In this document: piece after piece, positions 1 through 8,052 of the stretch
Layout of the letters: every line of letters begins with the position of its first letter
Numbering within the stretch: the first letter of the stretch is position 1
DNA from: Nostoc sp. NIES-4103
GTDB lineage: Bacteria > Cyanobacteriota > Cyanobacteriia > Cyanobacteriales > Nostocaceae
NCBI RefSeq assembly: GCF_002368335.1
Contig: NZ_AP018288.1
Location: forward strand, 5,293,312-5,357,311
Direction: 5' to 3'
Length of the DNA: 64,000 nucleotides
The notes under the pieces: model-generated
What the model saw: the letters and a program-made list of their open reading frames with translations, nothing else
Databases searched by the model: none
What the model was told of the DNA's origin: nothing
Position numbers and translations under genes: made by a program

Positions 1-154
1 TATTGATCAGGGTTATGGAGAGGAGCGACCGCGAAACTTCCTTGCGAGGTAACGGCTAAAAAAACCGTTTTGATACCGTAAACCAAATTTATTCATCTGT
101 GGGAATTTAGGGAAGTTGTCTTTAAATGTAAACTAAACAGTTTTAGTCCAAAAA

Positions 155-529
155 TCAAAGAATTCCACAGGGATTATACTGAGAAAAATTATTACTTTTT
201 TTAAGCCAAATAATATAGTCTTCACCTGGCAATAGCACTTTATTTACAACTACTCTTTGATAGCCGTGTGCTGTTCCGGTGATGCTTACAGACATCCAAA
301 GACCAGCAGGTTGATATAAAAACTTGCCAGCACCACAAGTTCCAGGAGATGCAACTAAATTAAGTTCAGGAGCAACACTGATCGATGCTCCTGGAATAGA
401 TTTTTTGGATTCAATATCTCTTAACTCAATTGTGATACGTTCATTGGCTTTAAACGTTACTATAATCACACTTATAAAAAGACAAATTAAACTAATGCTT
501 AAGAGCGGAGACCACTTGTTTTTATACAT
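155..529 (-). CDS. small membrane-anchored hypothetical protein
   Basis: 124-residue protein starting at an ATG. Residues about 9-28 form one hydrophobic segment (LLSISLICLFISVIIVTF), followed by about 90 exported-looking residues beginning ITIELRDIESKKSIPGASI, which read like a small beta-sandwich of the carboxypeptidase-regulatory or Cna-B kind. Two cysteines (TCGAG near the middle and PCGIL at the C-terminus) could form a disulphide outside the cytoplasm. No Shine-Dalgarno site is obvious. It has the same orientation as the operon at 702-2650 but is separated from it by a hairpin at 638-672, so it is probably its own unit. I recognise no family; the fold suggestion is inference. Confidence 0.5.
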   Translation of the reverse strand: MYKNKWSPLLSISLICLFISVIIVTFKANERITIELRDIESKKSIPGASISVAPELNLVASPGTCGAGKFLYQPAGLWMSVSITGTAHGYQRVVVNKVLLPGEDYIIWLKKSNNFSQYNPCGIL

Positions 530-637
530 AAAATTAGCAGTTTTAAATTATTATTTAAGCCGATGAATAGATGTAAAAATGCACCCGGAAAAGGAAAATT
601 ACTAATAATTCAGGCTTGTAATATGTTTACAAAGTAA

Positions 638-672
638 GAAAGAGGCAGTATTTCACACTTTTAGCCTCTTTC
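638..672 (-). terminator. stem-loop behind the 702-2650 operon
   Basis: Perfect 9-bp inverted repeat, GAAAGAGGC at 638-646 and GCCTCTTTC at 664-672, with a 17-nt loop. It lies 30 bp past the stop codon of the lipoprotein gene. On the minus strand the stem is followed by TTACTTTG, so it is a plausible but not classic U-rich terminator. Confidence 0.5.
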
Positions 673-701
673 GTTTTACACTCATAGTCTAACAAAATCT
701 A

Positions 702-1718
702 TTATTTAACACCCCTTGAAGGTGGCAATTCTTCTGGTATGGCTCTTTCTGGTTCTACCCTATTATTGTGGATAGCAGGGATAATCACTTCAAATCTGCT
801 CATTTGCCCATTGGCTTGACCTTCAGCTTTAAATGCATAAACTGGCTGTAAAAAAGGCTGATCAGAAATTGACCCTGGGTCTTCCCAATATTTAATCTCT
901 ATATCCTTTATCAAAGCATTTTTAACATCAGGATTATCAGACGTAATTGTTCCTTTCTTCTCTTTTGCTTCTTTGAAAGCTTCCTCTATAGTTTTTAGTG
1001 GCAGCTTTCCAGCATCCTCAATGTCCTTGAAAAATTTTGCCACACCTACAATTTCGCCCTGATCTCCTACATCTACAATAATTCTAGAAACTCCATATAC
1101 TGGCTTACTTTGAATATATCGATAGAAGTAAGCACTTTTTCCTATAACCGTTGGTGGTTGAGATAGATTACTTGGTTCTTCAGTAACAGCAGTAACTGTT
1201 TGAAATTTGAAGTCAGATGGTAACCAGCCGTGAGTTTTTAAATACTCAGTCGCTATACGTTCTACTTCTACATCTGAAGGAATATTATTAGCTGCTGTAG
1301 ATTTAAAGATTTTAGAATAATCTCTATATTTCCAAGTTCCTGACTGAGTATTCAATAACAGTTGTTTTGTTCCTTCCTTTAAAACAAGAAGTGAATCGCC
1401 TTTATTGCCAGGTCTCTCATTATCCAACTTGGGCTGACCATACATATTAAACTTGTTTGCTATGGAGCGAAAGTCTTGTTCTGACAGGTGCTTTGAGATG
1501 AATTTATAAACTGTTACTTCTTTTGGCGTAGTAGCAATAACCTGTTCCGGTACGGAAAGCTGATAGTTAATTGAAATATCTGCTGCTCCAGGTTGAGGAA
1601 GTACAAGCGCAGGAATTTTTTTAAAATTAACTTTCCGCTCTGGAGCGCCATAACTGATGGTACAAGCTCCTAATGCTATAGCTAGAAAAGCTACTTTAAC
1701 CAGTACTCTTAATTTCAT
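702..1718 (-). CDS. secreted lipoprotein of unknown function, PepSY-like tail
   Basis: 338 residues from an ATG. The N-terminus is a lipoprotein signal: charged start, hydrophobic core and a lipobox LGAC at residues 16-19. The body has no motif I can name with certainty. Residues about 205-245 (VYGVSRIIVDVGDQGEIVGV) and about 285-320 (FLQPVYAFKAEG) resemble the short alternating strands of PepSY/peptidase-propeptide modules and the 'P-V-Y-F-G' strands found next to some DUF6345 domains. The gene lies 50 bp behind the secreted DUF6345-like gene at 1769-2650 and is surely co-transcribed with it, which suggests a pair working outside the cytoplasmic membrane, perhaps enzyme and inhibitor or chaperone. 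That role is inference. Confidence 0.6.
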   Translation of the reverse strand: MKLRVLVKVAFLAIALGACTISYGAPERKVNFKKIPALVLPQPGAADISINYQLSVPEQVIATTPKEVTVYKFISKHLSEQDFRSIANKFNMYGQPKLDNERPGNKGDSLLVLKEGTKQLLLNTQSGTWKYRDYSKIFKSTAANNIPSDVEVERIATEYLKTHGWLPSDFKFQTVTAVTEEPSNLSQPPTVIGKSAYFYRYIQSKPVYGVSRIIVDVGDQGEIVGVAKFFKDIEDAGKLPLKTIEEAFKEAKEKKGTITSDNPDVKNALIKDIEIKYWEDPGSISDQPFLQPVYAFKAEGQANGQMSRFEVIIPAIHNNRVEPERAIPEELPPSRGVK

Positions 1719-1768
1719 TAATACTCAATCCTTTTTGTAGATAGTAAATTCATCATTGCCCACAAATA

Positions 1769-2650
1769 TTAAAAGACTTGACCAGTTGTTGGAATTGATA
1801 TAGTCCAACTGTAAAAGTCGTTAGGAGCATTGTTATATGTAGGTGCATTACTAACATTGCTGAATAAAGTGTCAGATTCAGCATAGCGATAGCCATTTAC
1901 CCGCGCTTTGACTTTTCCATCTGTGTTTGCACTTGGAGCTAACTGAGGTTGGTATTGTTGTGCAGCATCAAACCATGCATTCTTTACAGTATAATTATTT
2001 CTCAGTTCATAGCCATAAGTATAAGCTTCCCTAGAATCAAGATACATAATTGATGCAAACCCTGTCATAATACGAAGTCCTTGAAACATATTATTAATTT
2101 TGGTTTGTGCAGCTGTGGAGCCAAAATTTGACAGCCAATTACAGCTGTAAAAACTTGCCCATTTAGTATAAGTAAAACGTACTTCGTCCCACTTCGCATT
2201 AACGCTATCTAAGTATTCTTGTGAGCTAGTGTGATAGGGTAAACTACTACTATTTTGAGCCGAAAAATGTGCAGCTGCATTGTTACCTAGCTCGGATAAA
2301 GTTGCTAAACCGTGTCCAGCAAAAGCAAAAAATTCAACTTGATTTACTTGTCCGTTTTGATGTAAATCAGATTCCCAAGCCAGTTCATTAAGCCACAAAA
2401 ATACATTGGAGAAGAATGGAGGAAGACCTACTGGTGGATTGTTATTTAATTGGTCATTGAGATTAGTAACGTATGATGCACCACCTCGATTACCAAAATA
2501 GCAATTTTGTGGTGAACCATAGTTATTTATTCCATCAAAACCAGTTGTTACTGCTGCTGCTACAGTTCCTGTTGTCAAAACAAATGATAAAGAAACAACC
2601 GTGCTATTTACTGGAGTTTGTAAAAATGACCATATCTTTCTTCTTAACAC
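1769..2650 (-). CDS. secreted DUF6345-like protein with caspase-type His-Gly and Cys motifs
   Basis: 293 residues starting at GTG, with an AGGA-type ribosome site about 9 nt upstream; no ATG fits better. A signal peptide is visible at about 1-33, ending TTGTVAAAVTT. Two conserved-looking patches follow: a hydrophobic strand ending in His-Gly (VEFFAFAGHGL, about residues 104-114) and, about 55 residues later, a strand ending in Ser-Cys (WASFYSCNWL). This spacing and context is that of clan CD cysteine peptidases (caspase, gingipain, separase), where His-Gly and Cys each close a beta strand. The pattern 'W..ESD ... HG ... C' also matches what I recall of DUF6345, a family without assigned activity. 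First gene of a two-gene operon with the lipoprotein at 702-1718. The family call is moderately sure; peptidase activity is inference. Confidence 0.6.
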   Translation of the reverse strand: MLRRKIWSFLQTPVNSTVVSLSFVLTTGTVAAAVTTGFDGINNYGSPQNCYFGNRGGASYVTNLNDQLNNNPPVGLPPFFSNVFLWLNELAWESDLHQNGQVNQVEFFAFAGHGLATLSELGNNAAAHFSAQNSSSLPYHTSSQEYLDSVNAKWDEVRFTYTKWASFYSCNWLSNFGSTAAQTKINNMFQGLRIMTGFASIMYLDSREAYTYGYELRNNYTVKNAWFDAAQQYQPQLAPSANTDGKVKARVNGYRYAESDTLFSNVSNAPTYNNAPNDFYSWTISIPTTGQVF

Positions 2651-3124
2651 TCTTAATTTCCTTCAATGTAGGGAGCTAATGTGTTTAAATTTAGCATTAA
2701 TTACAGTTAATTAATCAACGTAATTTTGCTGAATTAAGAATAAAAGTAAGTTTACTGAAACAACTATTTTGTTTATATAAATTCAATAAAATATTTTAGT
2801 AAAAATACTATCATTAAGTAAAAATGTTACTCAATTTTGTGGAGTCAAGCACTGCGTTAACAGTGATGATCTAGCCGCGGCCGCGCAAGAAGGGTGAAAA
2901 GCATTGGCTCTCAAAACTATTGATAAATAGCGCTTTTGAGCAATTTATCAAATTTTGTTGCTTAATTATTTCTTACTGCTGCTAAATTCCATAAACAAAA
3001 CCCTCATAAACACTATGAGGGCATTCATTTATATCTATGTCAGTTCTCAAGTTCTCAAGTGCGGAAACGTAATTTCCAATTCCCAGTTCCCACAGATATT
3101 ATAAGTATTTAAGCGGACATGATA
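2651..3124. other. intergenic region, AT-rich
   Basis: About 470 bp without a credible gene. It should hold the promoter of the operon read leftward from 2650. A short GC-rich island around 2872-2890 (AGCCGCGGCCGCGC) stands out against the AT-rich surroundings. The rest is a terminator-like hairpin at 3001-3021 and a degraded half of the TCATGTCCG repeat family (GCGGACATGA near 3113). Confidence 0.6.
3001..3021. terminator. 8-bp hairpin behind hpnK
   Basis: CCCTCATA, loop AACAC, TATGAGGG: a perfect 8-bp stem 104 bp downstream of the hpnK stop codon. On the minus strand it is followed by TTTTGTTTATGG, which includes a T run, as expected for an intrinsic terminator of the leftward hopanoid operon. 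Confidence 0.55.
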
Positions 3125-3994
3125 TCAAAGGGTCATTTTCATATTATAGTTAGTTAATTCAAAGTTGTTGGCAATCAATACTTCACGGACTTGCTTACTT
3201 AATAGAGCAGCAAGTTCTGCTTCACCCGCCCCTAGTGGCCCATTGAGCGCTTCCCCATGATTAACAACTGCGGGATGGGAATAAATCTCTACCAAATCTG
3301 CTTGAATCTGGGGTATCAGACCGAGCAAATATTCCTCGGTCATGGAGCCAGTTTGTAGCAAACCGTACACTCTCTTAGCAAATGCAATACCTTGAGATGT
3401 TAGCAAATCCTCACTGTAGCGTCGCAATCTACCGAATACTCCTGCCCAGACTAACTTAGTGAGTAAACTGCTACGGTTGAGCTTGAGGTTAATACCCAGT
3501 TCTTCAGATGGCAGACGGATAACTCGAATTTTAAACTCTTGTGCTAACTCCACCAAGATACGCATTACTACTGGGTGGGTATGTAAATGTAGATGTCCGT
3601 CTACATGGGAAAGAGTTAATCCAGATTCACAGAATTTTTCCAATTGACCCCGAATTTCTTGGCGGAGTTCTTCACGGGCTGCGGGATGGAATTGATAATT
3701 TAACCCTGCTTGCAGAGGGCTATTTGAGAAGTTGCCCATTGAATCAACCAAGTGGGGAATTTGAGAGGGTGGTAAAACAGCCCGACCGCATACTAATACT
3801 AAGTGCAGACCGACAGCCAAATTTGGGTGAGTACGTGCCAAAGCGATCGCTTCATCGGCGGCATCACCTGTTACCATCAAGCTGGTACTAGTCAGCACAC
3901 CTTGCTCATGTGCTTGAATAATCGCTTGATTCACGCCACGAGAAAAGCCGAAATCATCACCATTAATAATGACAAAACGACGGGAATTGGTCAT
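3125..3994 (-). CDS. hpnK: HpnK, hopanoid-associated carbohydrate deacetylase (YdjC/ChbG family)
   Basis: About 289 residues from the ATG at 3994. The reading frame is open to a GTG at 4087, but those 31 extra codons translate an intergenic repeat (GGGGATTGGG type) and are very unlikely to be made. Family motifs: INGDDFG near the start (metal-binding Asp pair), VGLHL, and HVDGHLHLHTHP with the metal/catalytic histidines. HpnK is known to deacetylate the N-acetylglucosamine that HpnI adds to bacteriohopanetetrol, giving BHT glucosamine. It follows hpnJ by about 110 bp in the same direction, and hpnI is about 9 kb away, which supports the hopanoid role over chitooligosaccharide deacetylation by a ChbG homolog. 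Confidence 0.85.
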   Translation of the reverse strand: MTNSRRFVIINGDDFGFSRGVNQAIIQAHEQGVLTSTSLMVTGDAADEAIALARTHPNLAVGLHLVLVCGRAVLPPSQIPHLVDSMGNFSNSPLQAGLNYQFHPAAREELRQEIRGQLEKFCESGLTLSHVDGHLHLHTHPVVMRILVELAQEFKIRVIRLPSEELGINLKLNRSSLLTKLVWAGVFGRLRRYSEDLLTSQGIAFAKRVYGLLQTGSMTEEYLLGLIPQIQADLVEIYSHPAVVNHGEALNGPLGAGEAELAALLSKQVREVLIANNFELTNYNMKMTL

Positions 3995-4107
3995 GGGAAC
4001 TTGGGGATTGGGGATTGAGGATTGGGTATTGGGGATTGGGGATTGGGTATCGGTTATTAGAAAAATTCTTTCCCAGTCCCCAGTCACCAGTCACCAGTCC
4101 CCAGTCC

Positions 4108-5562
4108 CTAGTGTGTAGCTGCTTGAGTACGGCGTTCTTTCAAGTAGGAGAAAAACTCGGCACCTTCGCGCAGACGACGTACTAACATTTGGCGGTCAGT
4201 TAACATTTCCTTGACGATTGGTGCGATCGCTTTGGGACGAAAGTAGAATTTACGGTACATGCGCTCAACGGCATCTTCAATTTCCGCACTGGAAAGACTA
4301 GGATATTGCAGTGTGGAGGTTTGAATGCCAGAGTTAGCAACTAAAGCCTGGTCGCTAAACCAGCCGTTGGCTTTGGCTTGTTCATAAAGTTCTGTGCCGG
4401 GATAAGGTGCGGCGATGGAAACTTGAATGGTATGGGGACTGAGTTCGCAAGCAAAGCGAATTGTTTCTTCCACAGTTTCTTTAGTTTCAATTGGCAGTCC
4501 AATAATAAAGGTACCGTGGACGGTAATGCCAAGTTTGTGGCAGTTTTTCATAAATTCCCGCGCCACCTCTAGCTTGATGCCTTTTTTTATGCCGTTGAGA
4601 ATATTTTGGTTACCAGACTCAAAACCCACTAGCAACAATCGCAGACCATTGTCACGCAGTTGTTTGAGGGTATCGTAGTCTAAGTTAGCGCGGGCGTTAC
4701 AACTCCAGGTTAGCTTGAGTCGCTTCATGTGTTCGCTAATGGCGATCGCTCGATGTTTATCAATGGTAAAGGTATCATCATCAAACATATATTCCCTTAC
4801 CTTGTCACCAAAGATGGCTTTGGCTTCTTCCATCTCGCGTCCCACAGCTTCGGGGCTTTTATGGCGGTAGAGGTGACCGCCAATTGTCTGCGGCCAAAGA
4901 CAGAAGGTACATTTTGCCGGACAACCACGCCCAGTATAAAAGGAAATATACGGATGCAGCAGGTAGCCAATGAAATATTTTCTAATGTCTAGGTCACGTC
5001 CATAAACTGGTAAGACGCTGGGCATAGCATCCCAATCATGGATCAATGGCCGCTCTTCATTGTGCTGTATATTAAAGTTCTGGTCACGGTAGCTCAAACC
5101 CTTGATTTCTGACCAAGATTTACCTTCGGCTAGTTCCTTGCAGGTATAGTCAAATTCATTGCGACATACAAAGTCGATGACTGGGTGATCTCGTAGCGTT
5201 TCCTCTGGTAAGACAGCTACATGCGCCCCAACAAAACCTATTTGGACATCTGGATTTGTAGCTTTTATCGCCTCAGCACACTTGACATCATTAGTCAATG
5301 AAGGTGTACTGGTGTGCATGATAATCAGTTCGTAGTCTTTGGCGATTTTCAGCACATCCTCCACAGTTTGACCATGTGGTGGAGCATCTACAAGCTTGCT
5401 ACCTGGTACAAGTGCCGCAGGTTGCGCCAACCATGTAGGATACCAAAAAGAAGTAATTTCACGCTTGGCTTGGTATCGCGAACCGGCACCACCATCAAAT
5501 CCATCAAAGGAAGGAGGATTGAGGAACAGAGTTTTCTTCACTGATATCTCTCCCACACTCAT
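4108..5562 (-). CDS. hpnJ: HpnJ, B12-binding radical SAM hopanoid cyclitol enzyme
   Basis: 484 residues. The N-terminal ~150 residues are a cobalamin-binding-like domain (LFLNPPSFDGF, later VGAHVAVLPEETL). The radical SAM core follows with the cluster motif CxxxCxxC in YTGRGCPAKCTFCLW at about residues 205-219, then the MFDDDTFTI segment and a C-terminal helical tail. HpnJ is known to convert BHT glucosamine to BHT cyclitol ether, after HpnI and HpnK. The ATG at 5562 has no ribosome site, whereas a GTG at 5541 (VKKTLFLNPP) is preceded by GGGAGAG at good spacing and fits the usual HpnJ start; the shorter start may be the true one. It is read after the squalene/phytoene-synthase homolog and before hpnK. 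Confidence 0.88.
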   Translation of the reverse strand: MSVGEISVKKTLFLNPPSFDGFDGGAGSRYQAKREITSFWYPTWLAQPAALVPGSKLVDAPPHGQTVEDVLKIAKDYELIIMHTSTPSLTNDVKCAEAIKATNPDVQIGFVGAHVAVLPEETLRDHPVIDFVCRNEFDYTCKELAEGKSWSEIKGLSYRDQNFNIQHNEERPLIHDWDAMPSVLPVYGRDLDIRKYFIGYLLHPYISFYTGRGCPAKCTFCLWPQTIGGHLYRHKSPEAVGREMEEAKAIFGDKVREYMFDDDTFTIDKHRAIAISEHMKRLKLTWSCNARANLDYDTLKQLRDNGLRLLLVGFESGNQNILNGIKKGIKLEVAREFMKNCHKLGITVHGTFIIGLPIETKETVEETIRFACELSPHTIQVSIAAPYPGTELYEQAKANGWFSDQALVANSGIQTSTLQYPSLSSAEIEDAVERMYRKFYFRPKAIAPIVKEMLTDRQMLVRRLREGAEFFSYLKERRTQAATH

Positions 5563-5600
5563 TGTTTCAGTTAATCTACAAAAATATAAAAAATTGGAAT

Positions 5601-5679
5601 TGGGAATTGGGAATTGGGAATTGGGAATTGGGAATTGGGAATTGGGAATTGGGAATTGGGAATGGGGAATTGGTAATTG
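5601..5679. repeat. STRR tract, GGGAATT heptamers
   Basis: Seven perfect tandem GGGAATT units at 5601-5649, with degenerate copies to 5679. They lie between hpnJ and the synthase gene, in the untranslated part of their likely shared transcript. Confidence 0.95.
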
Positions 5680-5696
5680 AGAATGGGTTTAGTTAT

Positions 5697-5771
5697 TCTC
5701 CCCCTCATCCCCCTCATCTCCCTCATCTCCCTCATCTTCCCCTACTCCCCACTCCCCACTCCCCACTCCCT
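5697..5771. repeat. STRR tract, CCCTCATCT and CCCCACT units
   Basis: Pyrimidine-rich tandem units, first CATCTCCCT-like nonamers, then three CCCCACT heptamers. It directly abuts the 3' end of the synthase gene at 5779. The same unit families recur near 7920, 10385, 28900, 29110 and 46380. Confidence 0.9.
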
Positions 5772-5778
5772 AACTAAA

Positions 5779-6609
5779 TTAGCTGGCTTTGACGTTGACA
5801 CTGATAAACTGTTGAATCAGTGCAATTACTTCATTGCGGCTGAGTTTTTCTCTACCATTAGCCAGAGCGTCAAGAGTACCATGAGCCAAGGTTAACGGAA
5901 TTTGGCAGAAGTCTAAAGCAGGGCCAGCAGGAAGAGATTTAGTATAAGCATCTGCTAGCAGTAAATTGCGATGTGCATACTCATGTAGATTTGCTACAGT
6001 CCATCCTTCAGGAAAGAAGTCTACCCCACGTCCCAAATCTTCAATGTGGTTACGCAGGATGTTAACCGCTTGTAGACCACGGCCAAATCCAATTGCTTGA
6101 GTGCGGTTAGTCTGCGTTCCGTCGTACCAAGTCCATAAATCCGAGAGTAATAAACCAACTGCACCTGCAACCCCAAAGGTATAACGATCCAAATCTGACT
6201 CTGTATCAATTTTCCAATTTCTTTCTGCCCAGTAAGCCATACGGTCTGCCATGGCTGCGGTAGCATCCCAAATCCGAGGTGCGATCGCTTCAGGTGCTAG
6301 TATTGACCATTCTCTCACCCTCACGGTAACTTCTTGTAAAGTATTCTCGTACTCACCAAAGCCTACCGAGAAAGCATCGACTGGGAACCCATCAACACCT
6401 GCCTGTAATGTCAAGCTAATCATTCGCAACAGCTTCGCCTTAGTCAGATTATCCAGTTCGGGATGATCTTCAATTTCATCAATGGCACGCATACACAAGT
6501 ATGCAGAAGCTACTGCTTCTTGCAGCCCTGGCGGTAATATGCTAATTGGAATATAAAAAGTTCGGCTAGTTGCTTTGAGGATTTGCAATGCATCACTACG
6601 TAAATCCAT
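5779..6609 (-). CDS. squalene/phytoene synthase family protein (hopanoid operon)
   Basis: About 276 residues from the ATG at 6609, which has GGGGAG 7 nt upstream; the frame extends to 6642, but that start has no such site. Trans-isoprenyl-diphosphate synthase fold: first Asp motif DEIED at about residues 44-48, and a second region NILRNHIEDLGRG near residue 180 where most family members read NILRD..ED, so the first aspartate of motif two is Asn. FFPEGW follows, as YLP.. does in the family. Position upstream of hpnJ-hpnK suggests head-to-head condensation of farnesyl diphosphate for squalene (an HpnC/HpnD/SQS-type role) rather than carotenoid synthesis. A non-catalytic or altered-product enzyme is possible because of the Asn. 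Family sure, substrate unsure. Confidence 0.75.
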   Translation of the reverse strand: MDLRSDALQILKATSRTFYIPISILPPGLQEAVASAYLCMRAIDEIEDHPELDNLTKAKLLRMISLTLQAGVDGFPVDAFSVGFGEYENTLQEVTVRVREWSILAPEAIAPRIWDATAAMADRMAYWAERNWKIDTESDLDRYTFGVAGAVGLLLSDLWTWYDGTQTNRTQAIGFGRGLQAVNILRNHIEDLGRGVDFFPEGWTVANLHEYAHRNLLLADAYTKSLPAGPALDFCQIPLTLAHGTLDALANGREKLSRNEVIALIQQFISVNVKAS

Positions 6610-6800
6610 GTCTCCACTCCCCTCTTGTTTCTGACACCACATGCAGTTTGCAATTTTCTGATAATACTGGATCTAGTTGTTACTAAACCTAAAAAACTTT
6701 GGATACTTTAGTATTTCATCTAAAAATTGATGGTTTATAGTATCATAAGTGACAAAAACCTCAAATTGAGCCAAGCAAAATCTAGTATATAAGACTTTAG

Positions 6801-6855
6801 TTACACCAATTTGTTGCGTGTGGGCTGACATATGCATCAGCAATTTTTGGTGTAA
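6801..6855. repeat. 55-nt inverted repeat with inner stem
   Basis: TTACACCAA at 6801-6809 pairs with TTGGTGTAA at 6847-6855. Inside, GCTGA and TCAGC form a second stem. It lies 190 bp upstream of the synthase start in a gene-free stretch and may be a small palindromic element. Confidence 0.6.
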
Positions 6856-6946
6856 ATATAAACAATCATGCTAAAATTTAATAGGTAATAACTAAAACTT
6901 TTTCAGTAGGTAAAACCTAATTTAAGTGGTAAAGCAAAATTATTTA

Positions 6947-7046
6947 TGTCATTGCGAACGAAGTGAAGCAATCCAAAGCCCTTGCGGTTGCTACCGTTCG
7001 GATTCTCCGAACGAGTACGTTTTACTTTGCTCTACTCGCAATGACA
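6947..7046. mobile_element. 100-bp palindromic element, TGTCATTGCGA termini
   Basis: Perfect 11-bp terminal inverted repeats, TGTCATTGCGA at 6947-6957 and TCGCAATGACA at 7036-7046, with GC-richer, hairpin-prone contents between them. 'GTCATTGCGA...' elements of this look are dispersed in many bacterial genomes. No coding capacity. Confidence 0.7.
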
Positions 7047-8052
7047 AATGTATACTTAATTTTGTACAACTACTTATATAGTGATAGCTACCGCAGGCGT
7101 GAGTTAGTCTGAGAGGATTTTTGAAAAGTCTTACAGAGTGCTTTGGAAACCATTGCAACGTAGTCGCTCTCTATGACAAACTGCTGTCACCACAGCGAAG
7201 CGCGTTAGCAAGTTCCAAAAATTAAATTATTCAATCTTGAGAAGAAAGATGATTATAAAATTCTTCTTTCTCTGTTTTTTTGCCTCCTCTGCCTGTAGGC
7301 GCGATACAATATTTTTTAGAATGGAAGTCCCTTAGCGAGGAACGAGCTTCACTAGAAATCTCGTTAAATTCAAAACTATTTTTGACAAATCTGATAGGAT
7401 TGCCACACAGTTTTGGGAATAAATAAAGTATCTGGCTTTCCATTTTTATGTTTTCTAATTAAGGAATTTAGTCTAAGAGATGATTTATAAAGTAAACCTT
7501 TAAATATCTAAAAACTTTTAATTCTAACCATTTGGTTAAAGACTTTTTTTACCAATTACTTTTAATCCATCAGCAACCTGAGTGGGGTTAATTTTGCAGT
7601 TTTAGATGCTTCTAGTGCGCTGTGGGCAAGGTATCCAGCTAACCATTAAGAGAAAGTAATCACATTATCATACTGATTTTCAATCAAGCCTCTGAAGGTA
7701 CTGTTAATGCTGCTTGTGGTCTAGCTGCTAGTGTGCGCTCCATTCAGATAGCCAAGGACGCAAATAATAGGCTAGACAAGACTTTAGCTGAGTTAGATAA
7801 TGAAGCTTAAACATGTAGTGTGATACAGCCAGGGAATTTAGAGTCACAATGGTGACTTTTTAGCAGGTAAAAGGCAGGAGACAGCAATTATTCTGTTAGT
7901 TTCCCTATCACCCTGATCTCCCCATCTCCCTCATCTTCTCACTCTCCCTTGCTAACCAATTTTGTAACAAAATCTGTAACGACGATGTGATTTAAGCTTG
8001 TACTCGTTTAGATTGATGAAAAATCTACGGGTAATCCCTGAATGAAAGGGTA
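7047..8052. other. gene-poor stretch upstream of the RnfD-like gene
   Basis: No convincing gene. It holds repeat-like debris (GAGGATTTTTGAAAAGTC near 7118, AGCGAAGCGCGTTAGC near 7192), a possible gene remnant at 7647-7810, a CCCATCTCCCTCATCTTC tract near 7920, and then the presumed promoter of the 8053 gene. Confidence 0.5.
7647..7810 (+). pseudogene. possible C-terminal remnant of a decayed gene
   Basis: An open stretch of about 54 codons without a start codon ends at TAA 7808-7810. It reads like the tail of a real protein (ASEGTVNAACGLAASVRSIQ, then KDANNRLDKTLAEL) with a helical pattern. A stop codon lies just upstream in the same frame. No family recognised; it may be chance. Confidence 0.3.

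Noticed and set aside
3995..4087. 31-residue N-terminal extension of HpnK
   Set aside because: It translates a GGGGATTGGG repeat tract; the family start fits the ATG at 3994.
5601..5679. Heptamer tracts as possible CRISPR arrays
   Set aside because: Units are 7 bp, contiguous and without spacers, so they are STRRs, not CRISPR. The same holds at 58302-58490 and 63862-64000.
5396..5895. Several plus-strand frames over the GGGAATT and CCCCACT tracts
   Set aside because: Heptamer repeats give open frames of repeated tripeptides (ELGIGNW); these are not genes.
7231..7443. 70-codon frame on the minus strand
   Set aside because: Composed partly of dispersed repeat sequence, no ribosome site, no protein-like domain pattern.
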